This document shows, in pieces, positions 12,209 to 20,766 of a stretch of DNA of 64,000 nucleotides (position 1 is the stretch's first letter; every line of letters starts with the position of its first letter). The stretch lies in NCBI GenBank assembly GCA_951230915.1, contig OX579642.1, positions 7,068,001 to 7,132,000 on the forward strand, read 5' to 3'. The translations under genes and the position numbers were made by a program. Below the pieces are notes generated by a model that did no database searches, had not been told where the DNA came from, and saw only the letters and a list, made by a program, of their open reading frames with translations. This DNA is from Antitrichia curtipendula. Its lineage: Eukaryota > Streptophyta > Bryopsida > Hypnales > Leucodontaceae.

Positions 12209-12355
12209 TTAACCCTAGAAGAATATGGAGGCCCAAAAGTGGCTAATGGATGATTTTTTATACCATTGTAGAAATGAAAAATGCAACCATTGGTTAAAAA
12301 ATCATATCATTTTTGGCAAAGTACCTTGGTAATAGGTCTTGTCCTTTAAAGTTAA
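12209..12355. mobile_element. Short TTAA-bounded element
   Basis: The ends TTAACCCTAGAAGA and GTCCTTTAAAGTTAA enclose only 147 bp. Related sequence, with the GGTAATAGGTCT word, occurs at about 56533-56686 and 3840-3885. It is probably a very short derivative of the TTAA-bounded group. Confidence 0.5.
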
Positions 12356-12832
12356 CCTTGTAATGTTGTTATAGACACTAAGTGTCAAATGGATGATAAA
12401 AAATATTTCTATATAAAACAAAAGTGCATATATTCATCCTTAGAATTTTGTGTGAAAAAGGGAGGTCTTGCTCAATAGTTTGACCTCCAATGAGTGCTCT
12501 TGGAATTTTTCAAGCAAATGATTCAAAGTACTGAAAATGATGATTTCCACAGTGACCAACCCGATGTTCTAGGATTAACAAAGTATCTAATGTGGTTGTT
12601 TCAGTATGCCAAAAATCAAGCCTTTTCATTAGCATTAAATTTCTAGTAGTTGATGAGGATTCTTAACCCATAAATGACGCAGTGGATGTTTTGTGTCCAA
12701 TGTGCGATAGAAAATCCTTTTGTGTAGGACAAAAATGCAAATATTCATCATTATATTTTTGTTGTGGAAAGGGAAGGTCTTCTACAATAGTTTGACTTCC
12801 AATGAGTGATTTTGTATTTTTTTTAGCCCCTA
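12356..12832. repeat. Family C repeat copies, the second split by a family B insertion
   Basis: Two consecutive copies (from about 12356 and about 12661, the second starting TTAACCCATAAATGACGC) match sequence at 62134-62330 and 62580-62760. The second copy is interrupted at 12833 and resumes at 13755 (GCCAATGATTC). This is clear by comparison with the uninterrupted TTTTTTTAAGCAAATGATTC at 62737. Confidence 0.65.
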
Positions 12833-13754
12833 AATAACTAGCATGCATTTTTTGGCAACATAGAAAATTTGGGCTAGCACGTATGATTGGAGACTTGCAT
12901 ATTTTAAGCGTAAATTTTAATAGAAGGTGGGGAGAAGGAATATCTTTCGTATGCACTAAATTTCATGACATTTGGAAATACAAGTCAAAAGTTATGGCTT
13001 GATGTGTTATTTTTTTTCCATAAATGGATAGTCTGGGTAGATTAAAAAAATCATTTTTTTCATAAACAAAGATTTGAAATTGGTTTTCTAGATTTATATA
13101 TACATAAAAAGCTTTGAATCATTCCATTTTGATCAATGAGTCAAAAATTATGAGGAGTTTTAGTTTGTAGGTATCTTGGTAGGTATTTATGGATTCTCTA
13201 TTCTAAAATAAACTTTGAAGTCCTTTATTTAACTCAATTTTCAATATTTTTTGAAAAAATTAAAATCATAGGATTTAGTACAACATTGCAACCATTGGGA
13301 TTGACATTTTTCAATTCCATAACTAAATTCTTGACAATTTTGTATTTGAATCATTATCTATTTTTTTCTACTTACTATTTTTTTCTATATGTTGTATGAT
13401 TCCAAATGATCTAAAATTTTTCAAGCATGTAGCCAAATTGCCTTGAAGAATGAATTCAAAAGAGCACCACCATTTTGGACATTTTTTCATACAAATGTGA
13501 CCTTGTGAAGTACAACTGCCAAGATTTTTGTAGGGCCAAAAAAAGATTTTTGTCACTTCAAATGCTAATATCTTGCAATCTACATGGTGAAAATTTCTGA
13601 ACTTTTTTTCACATCTTTTCAAACTAGCATACTACAAGATCCTATGGTTATAAGTATCCAAAAATATATTTTTTTTAAATTTGGTGCTTGTACTATAAAT
13701 AACAGTTTTGGAGCATTATTGGTGAAAACATAGGCACAGTCCTTTAGGGGTTAA
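12833..13754. mobile_element. TTAA-bounded element (family B) nested in family C
   Basis: The left end TTAGCCCCTAAATAACTAG has one changed base in the target copy; the right end is AGTCCTTTAGGGGTTAA. The interior is homologous to the other family B copies. Its insertion site in family C gives a second direct example of TTAA target duplication. Confidence 0.8.
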
Positions 13755-13854
13755 GCCAATGATTCCTAAGGTATCCAAAGGGATGATTTCCATGGTCACC
13801 AATAATTAAAGGAAGTCACTACATGAGGAAGTCATTTTCCAACTCAGCCCTATT

Positions 13855-13954
13855 AAATGCTATGGAGTTTCGTCAAGTGTAAAACTCAGCCCTGTTGTAA
13901 TTCAAGCAGGTGAAAAATTAAAAGCTTGGACACTTGACGAAACTCCATAACATT
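13855..13954. repeat. Small inverted repeat
   Basis: Arms of about 25 bp (TATGGAGTTTCGTCAAGTGT and its complement) are separated by about 50 bp. The two AACTCAGCCCT words at 13840 and 13884 suggest a partial duplication. Confidence 0.7.
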
Positions 13955-13991
13955 CAGTAGTCCCACTCACTACTGCCTCCTCTTTGACAGA

Positions 13992-14056
13992 ATGGTGTCA
14001 AATACACCACACCATTTCATCCAATAGATGAAATGGTGTGGTATATTTGACACCAT
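13992..14056. repeat. Near-perfect hairpin
   Basis: Arms of 29 bp (outer ends ATGGTGTCAAAT and ATTTGACACCAT) surround a 7-base loop, with only one or two mismatches. Confidence 0.9.
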
Positions 14057-14163
14057 GATCAAGTAACTAAAGACAAGTGTCAATCCATGAGGCTTGTCCA
14101 TAGTGGGCTTGGTTAGCAAGTTCAATGCCAAGGTGATTCAAATTTCTTTAAAGTAAATACCTA

Positions 14164-14959
14164 GAGTGGTTCGCATAAGTATCTGTACACTTCAAAAATT
14201 GCCATAACTAATTGAAAAATTAGATTTTTTTCAACTAATTTTGGACATGTTGAAGTATAACTGTATTTGTAACAAATTTGTATAAAATGATTTTTCAAAA
14301 TTTCAAAAAGCCTTTCTAACATTTTCTAACATTTTATCAAATTTATTAGTGAAAAAAAACTCTTAATGCAAGTAATTTTTTCAAACATTTTTCAGTAATT
14401 GGAATGAAAATCTTTTTTAGAATTTTTTGGTAAAAATTCTTCAAACTTTGAAATTTTATTGAGTGAAATATTATTGACTAAAGTATGACTCCAAATTTTT
14501 ACATTTCTTATAATTCACTCCAAAAATCTCCAAAAAATCATGAAAAATAATATATAAACATTTAATATACTTTTCAAATTTTCCACAATTTTTTGGAGAT
14601 TTTTGGAGTGAATTATAAGAAATGTAAAAATTTGGAGTCATACTTCAGTCAATAATATTTCACTCAATAAAATTTCAAAGTCTGAAGAATGTTTTACCAA
14701 AAAATACTAAAAATGGATTTTCATTCCAATTACTGAAAAATCTTTGAAAAAATTTTACTTGTACTAAAAGTTTTTTTCACTAATAAATTTGATAAAATGT
14801 TAGAAAATGTTAGAAAGGCTTTTTGAAATTTTGAAAAATCATTTTATACAAGTGTGTTACTTATACTTCAACATGTCCAAAATTGGTTGAAAAAAAAATC
14901 TAATTTTTCAATTAGTTATGGCAATTTCTGAAGTGTACAAATACTTGTGCGAGCCACTG
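14164..14959. mobile_element. Tc1/mariner-type foldback element
   Basis: This is a 796-bp near-palindrome with arms of about 390 bp meeting around 14560. The outer ends are GAGTGGTTCGCATAAGTATC on the left and the complement of CAGTGGCTCGCACAAGTATT on the right, flanked by TA on both sides (14162-14163, 14960-14961). The CAGTGGCTCGCA-AAGTAT terminus resembles Tc1-like transposon ends. It has no coding capacity. Confidence 0.8.
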
Positions 14960-15093
14960 TAACTCAAATGTATTATTTGGAGTTTTGGCAAACCATCTTT
15001 CACCTATGCAATTATTTTTTAATTTGCAAGTATGGTCCTAGAATTAGCCAAAAAAAAAAGAAGCACACCATAAGTGTGTTGCTACTATCCCAG
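14960..15093. other. AT-rich spacer
   Basis: This is non-coding sequence between the foldback element and the orphan open segment. It ends in a plausible splice acceptor (ATCCCAG at 15087-15093). Confidence 0.4.
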
Positions 15094-15232
15094 CACTGTA
15101 GCTCGCATTAATGATGTCAAGATGAATTTCGTGGATGAGGAATTCGGAGAGGAAAAGGCAGCCTCTGTGAAGGCTACTGAATGTTATGTCGTGGGCTCAC
15201 GAGTGATAAGGGATCACCTGAAAAATGCATAA
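15094..15232 (+). pseudogene. Orphan exon-like segment, function unknown
   Basis: After a plausible acceptor (TATCCCAG) there are about 45 open codons with coding-like composition ending in TAA at 15230. Legible pieces are ARINDVKMNFVDEEFGEE and ECYVVGSRVIRDHLKNA. No upstream exon was found within 1 kb, where the DNA is a Tc1-type foldback element. It may be the last exon of a dismantled gene or a captured fragment. I do not recognise the family. Confidence 0.3.
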
Positions 15233-15372
15233 AGGAGGCCACTGTGTGACAGAAAGTTTGAGTTTGTACGTTTGTACGTTTGTACCCTGAAACTTGAGGG
15301 TGCCAGATTGGCCCTCTATTATGCCACTTTTAGCACAATCAATTTAGTGCATGTGAAAGTAACATTACAGAC

Positions 15373-15534
15373 ATTATTAATTATGGACTTTACAGACATT
15401 ATTTAATTTCATTCGTGGTGAGCTGCCCCAAAACGCTATGACCATTATTAATTATGGACTTTACAGACATTATTTAATTCCATTCGTGGTGAGCTGCTCC
15501 AAAACGCTATGACCATTATTAATTATGGACTTTC
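15373..15534. repeat. 71-bp tandem repeat derived from a transposon end
   Basis: ATTATTAATTATGGACTTTA recurs at 15373 and 15444, with a partial copy at 15515: two full units and a fragment. Each unit contains CATTCGTGGTGAGCTGC and CCAAAACGCTATG. These are the reverse complement of the subterminal sequence of the adjacent element starting at 15551. Confidence 0.85.
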
Positions 15535-15550
15535 AAAAGTCCAGAAGTAG

Positions 15551-16505
15551 TTAACCTCTAAAGGACCAAACACCGTTTTTTGACAACATAGCGTTTTGGG
15601 ACAGCTCACTACGAATGGAATTTTTATTTTTTTTCTTTGAAATTTTCACACAAGACGTGCCCAAGGAGTAGCTTTAGGGCCCAACAATTTTCATAACTTT
15701 TGACCACATGGTTAAAAAGTTATGGTATGATATGTAGTTTTCATTGTTCGGCGGGCAGTCCGGGTAGCAAAAAAAACTTCTTCAAAAATCATTTTCTAGA
15801 GAAATAAAAATTTGAAATTGGTTCTCTAGATTTATGTGCACAAGGAAAGCTTTGAATCATTCCACTTTGATTTATGAGATGAAAGTTATGAGGAATTTTA
15901 GTTGTGGGTAGTTTGCGGGTAGTTATGAAATCTCTACTCTAAAATAAACTTTGAAGTCCTTTATTTAACTCAATTTTCAATATTTTTTTGGAAAAAAATA
16001 TAAACACAAGGTGTAGATTGTTTATTACAACATTACAATTGTTTGGATTGGCATTTTTCAATTCCATAATTAAATCCTTAACAATTTAGTGTTTTGAATC
16101 ATTTTCTACTTCTTTCTACTTACTATTTTTTTCCTATATGTTGTACAATTCCAAATGATCTGAAATTTTTCAAGCATGTAGCTAACTTGCTTTGAAGAAT
16201 GAATCCAAAGAGTTACCACCATTTTGGACATTTTTTCATACAAATGTGACCATGTGAAGTGCAGCTGCCCGGTTTTTCGCAGGGACAAAAGAAGGGTTTT
16301 TGTCACTTCAAATGCTAATATCTTGCAATGTACATGGTGGAAATTTCTGAAATTTTTTCCACATCTTCTCAAACTAGTTTACTACAAGATCCTATGGTTA
16401 CATGTGTCCAAAAATGTTTTTTTTCCAAAATTTGGTACTTGTACTAGAAATGGCAGTTTGGGAGCGTTTTTTGTGAAAACATAGTCAAAAACCTTTAGGG
16501 GTTAA
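15551..16505. mobile_element. TTAA-bounded element (family B), well preserved
   Basis: The ends are TTAACCTCTAAAGGACCAAA and CAAAAACCTTTAGGGGTTAA, with TTAA at 15551-15554 and 16502-16505. It serves as the reference copy for the family. It is non-autonomous. Confidence 0.85.
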
Positions 16506-16777
16506 GGTTGTAAGGTGATTTGAGCCCTTTTCAAACTTGCTAAACTACTGATTATCATATTTGTATGCAACTCCTTGTGACATAACAAAGATTATTCCTG
16601 AACTGCAGAATGCTTAGAGGATAACATACACCTGTCGTTGGTTGGTAGCATAAATTTCACTACTCACCTGCCGTGATTGCCTTCAGGTCGATATTGGAAG
16701 CACAAGAGCATTGATCACAAAGCCATGGCTAAGATAAGCAAAACATAATGAATTTACAATATGGATTACAAAGGTTA

Positions 16778-19010
16778 TCAACTGAATTTTCTCTTCTTCG
16801 AGTCTTTATTCAATTGAGGAGTCTTTGGTCGCTTATCTTTGGATTTTTTACCACGCTTTCCGACCTCTGTCCATTCACTCGTCAAATTGACCATAGGAAT
16901 GAAAGTCTCTTCTTTACCTCCAGACGTGGATGACACAGTCGAATCCTTAACGTTTCCTAAACTAGATTTCAAAACAGGACTTGAGTTCTTCTTAGACTCA
17001 CCATCCTCAACTCTACTAAGAGATCCAGCTAACCTATCTCTCTTCTCAGCAGCTTCTAGAAGTGGGCTCAATTCAACTGAGGACCCCTTGGCAGTTCCAA
17101 CAGAGAGAGGGTCCCAAACATTGGGAACAGCAAAAAGAAACTCATTCGATACCGCAGGCACACGCTCAACAACTATGGCTGCTTTGTACGCCTCTTTGCG
17201 GGCTACGCCGTGCAAGATAACTGACCTGTAAGATGGGAACAAGATGCAGGGGTTAATGAACTGAACTAAACCCTAAACCGGTATTGTACAATTAAGCAAT
17301 TTGAGATAAGACATGCTGCACTCAGAAACATAACGAAAAAATGGCTCTTACTCGCAATTTTTTGATACTGCAACTTTGGCGGCCTCCAGAGAAAGACCAA
17401 AAAGTGTAGCCATGTTTGCAACATCGTTAGGTCCTCGAAGTTCCATGGCTTCAGAAGCGCCACTGCTTATGACAATTCCATGACCCCTTGTCGCAGTTTG
17501 CAGCACCTGCTCACCAAACATACCATCAAATCGGTCTCACAGAAGCAATCGCTAAAAAAAGCACTCATTCCAAACTCAATAGTGATACGCATTTGTCCAT
17601 GTTTCAACCAAAGCCATTAACTTATGGTAGATCATATGAGACCAAAGATGATTATATTAGGACTGCAGCATTCCTCTTTGGTGATTGTTTCAGAAAAAAC
17701 AATAATCCCAATCTTTTAAGAGATGAACCAAGGAGAGAGAACATCCGGAACAAGTGATTTACCTGGGCATTTGCAAAAAGTTCTTTCCGAGCCCTGGCGT
17801 CAAATAATGCACGTCCGTACGTAATCTCAAAAAATACACCTCTCTGCAAAACCACGAGATGGCACATATGATATAGCCAATGACCTAATGTCTAGATTTG
17901 GACACAATGAAACACTTTGAGCTATAAGTTGAAGGAAATAGCGTATAACAAGGCAATTCATGACAACAACGAAGGCTTGCACATCAACACAAAGAAATCT
18001 AAAGGCCCGGTACCTGCAGGGCCGCTTTGGCCATGGGAGCCTTCATCCGGAAGGGTAATCGCTTAAACAGATCCAACGAGATAAGATCCACCTGCATCCA
18101 GTACCTCAGCGTAAGGTTACCTCCAAAGAAGGAAAAAAATCCAACCAATCGCAGTTCTTTGTTACTGAATTGCTCCCATACTGTCTCACAGTAGAGATTT
18201 TACCCAGTTCATGCCACACAAACTGAGGCTAACAGTCGAGAAAACAGGGCAGTCGCCAAACAGATAAATTACAAAACATAGAATCTGTAGCCAGTCACAA
18301 GTGAAACTGTAACTGGCGCTAATTTCAAACCAATATACTTGGCAGATCATAAGTGAGAAAATGTGATTTGGCAAAAGTAGCTCCAGCTTAATATTTCATT
18401 CCAAACTTTCCAAAGTACGCAATTTCATCCACAATTCCAACTTCATATTCCTAAGCAGACTAATAAGCTTCTTCTCCAGTTAAAACCCTAGCGCGCGCAG
18501 TGCACCTTAAACCCTAAACTTTAAACCTCAAACCAAGAGACTGATACGTAATCTCGACATAAAATGTGCAACATTGATTTCAACTAACAAAGCAAAAAAG
18601 CAACTCACCTCTGAATGTTTGCAGGCTTGTTCAAACGCTCTCTGATTAGTGGGACGAACCGCAACAACATCGTACGACCGCAAAACTAGATTGCCCGAAT
18701 TCAATGCCGACGCTTGAACTGAATCATCTACAACAACAGTAATCCGACTGTATTGCCGGAAAGGTTTCCCGGCGGGCACACCGAGCAGCCGCTGATGAAA
18801 TTTCACGGACTCAGCAATCCCCGACGCGGCTGCGAGAACGGACGCAACATCTAAAGGCTTCACACTGGAGCGATCACTATTGGCCAGAAGACCACTATGC
18901 AGGTGATCAGAGGCGACCGAAGTGTAGCCGAGTTGCAACGCCTGACAGACCAATTCCCGGCGCGAGTTTCCGTCGATTCCATCCACGCCAAGACTCAAAT
19001 CGTAAAACAT
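16778..19010 (-). CDS. RPP30: RNase P/MRP protein subunit p30 (PHP fold)
   Basis: Conserved protein subunit of RNase P and RNase MRP, acting in nuclear/nucleolar tRNA 5' maturation and rRNA processing. Five exons on the minus strand: 19010-18609, 18091-18014, 17843-17763, 17506-17352 and 17225-16778, with GT-AG borders and consistent phases, giving 387 aa. Family landmarks are MFYDL at the N terminus, RITVVVDDS, SYDVVAVRPTN with the following CKHSE, VDLISLDLFKRLPFRM, RGVFFEITYG, ARKELFANAQ, RGHGIVISSGA, LRGPNDVANMATLFGLS and HGVARKEAY. The last 130 residues are a lysine-rich, low-complexity tail ending KKRKFS, variable in this family. The ATG at 19010 is chosen because the codon two before it is TTG and the protein then begins as its homologues do. 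A telo-box lies just upstream. Confidence 0.93.
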
Positions 19011-19014
19011 GATC

Positions 19015-19024
19015 AAAACCCTAA
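19015..19024. promoter_or_regulatory. Telo-box next to the RPP30 start
   Basis: AAAACCCTAA lies five bases upstream of the RPP30 ATG. A second CCTTAAACCCTAAAC lies in intron 1 at about 18503-18517. AAACCCTA motifs are common in plant promoters of ribosome and translation genes, which fits an RNase P/MRP subunit. The role here is inferred. Confidence 0.45.
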
Positions 19025-19710
19025 TTTGCTAACTTACTTCCTCCAATTGTTCTCTGCAGTGTCAATGCAAACAAAAAAAGCAGATTGAAAACTGCACGCG
19101 ACTAAGATGAATCTCTTAGAATTTTTTACACATATTGAAAAGGTGCGAACCCTCGTCCTCTGACATTTTCGAAAAAAATTGAAAAGAGGATGAATTTACA
19201 ATTGCGAAGAGGAGAGGCCTCGCAGACAAGAACCAAAAGAGACGGTATAAGAAGAAGAAGCCGAAGGCTCTGCCATCACCACGGAGCAGCAATCGACGAG
19301 AACGAAGCGAGCTGTAAAAAAAATAGATTAGGGTATAGCGAACCACCCCAAGAATGGGTATCAGAATTTTGAATCTACAAATACAGCTTTGGGGGACAGG
19401 AGGATTGAACCATGTATTGCCCCCATCAAAGGTAAATGTAAAAATTGCCCCCTATTTTTGTGCCGCTTAACCTTTATATTTCTTCATGCCCTTCGCTAAT
19501 TTGAGGCGTCTGACTTCATATACGAATTCAGAATTTGCAAATTTTATCATATGCAGCAAATAAAAAATTTCAGGTCTTTTTTTAAAAAATTATTAAAAGA
19601 AAAATGGAAGTTGCATCAATTGCAAGCTGTTTCATTTTTTTTGAATTCTCAAAGAATTAGTTATGAATTTTGAACTTGGTGTCACCCAAGGTTCCAAAAG
19701 CATCTTCACC
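19025..19710. other. RPP30 promoter side and intergenic DNA
   Basis: This is upstream DNA of RPP30 and AT-rich spacer. Short open frames on both strands around 19116-19372 overlap each other and lack motifs. Confidence 0.35.
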
Positions 19711-19830
19711 TTAATCCCTAAAGCCCCGAGGGTGTTTTCTACCAAAAAACACTGAAAACTACCACTTCTGTTCAGCGTTCTTAAAACTGGCTATATTGCG
19801 CCAAGATTTTACCAAAAAAAAATCAGAGCT
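19711..19830. mobile_element. TTAA-bounded element (family A), left-end remnant
   Basis: TTAATCCCTAAAGCCCCGAG matches the left terminus of family A (compare ACCCCTAAAGTCCCGAAG near 30160). No matching right end was found, so it is truncated. Confidence 0.5.
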
Positions 19831-20766
19831 ATATGTATATAGTAAAAAATCTTGGAAAAATTAGAATTTGAGCCGGAGAACGGACGGAATTCCGGCTTCG
19901 TTCGCCAGACCCTGTCTCCGTCCTGTAGGAGGTCGCGTCCGTCTTCTCCCGCCGGAATTTGTCCGTCGCAGCGGCGCTCCCCCAGCTGCTGATCTCTCGC
20001 AATGTCTGCGACATCTGAGCCGTCCAGCTAGCAGCTAGGGGTTGGTCTCCCTTCGTCACCATCAGCTTGATGCGCTCCCACTTCAATGTCTCAGTTTCAC
20101 TAATTTCGCATTAATGGTGGATTAGAGTTTCGGAGGTGTTCGTCTTGAATTCTTGATTGTTGCAGGCTGAGGTTCTCTAGATTCGTGCCTTGAGTGCGTC
20201 GTTCAGATGCTTGTTTGAAAGCGGCATCTTTTTGCCATTTGATTTTCGAAGTTTTAGCGCGCCTTTTCTGGGTTGTTGTGAAGATTTTGGGGGCGCTGTA
20301 TATCTCTTTTGCATTCACGGCACTTCTGAAACGGTGGCTGCTATTGAATGGCGTCCAGATTTCAGAATTTGGAATTGCAGCTTGCAGAGAGCGGTTGGAA
20401 AATGGCAATCCCAACTCCCAAGGCGCCGGGTGCCTCACAGAATTTAAGCGTCTTGGCGGGTCTTGCTTGCTTCATCTGATCATTCCGTGTTTGCTTGCTT
20501 GATTAGCCTTGCTTTCCTGTCAATTGCGCGCTCTTGGTTTTGATCGACTTGGTGTGTTCAATTTGCTTGTTCCTGCTTTTCGTTGTGCTTATGTTGTGGT
20601 AATCTTCCGCCCTTCCGCGTTGCTTGTGCAGGTTCTGATGGCTCCACGATTGAAGCTTCCTCAGAATTTCAGGGTTCGAGCGTTTGGATCTAGTTGAAAC
20701 ACGCTCGGTGTTGGTAAATACTTGCCAACTACCTGCAGCGTTGATCGCGGCGACTTGGCAAACGAC
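19831..20766 (+). other. GC-richer upstream region of the hAT-derived gene
   Basis: The sequence is markedly less AT-rich than its surroundings and continues into the gene at 20767, so it may be promoter and 5' leader. It has several open frames on both strands without recognisable motifs. Confidence 0.35.
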
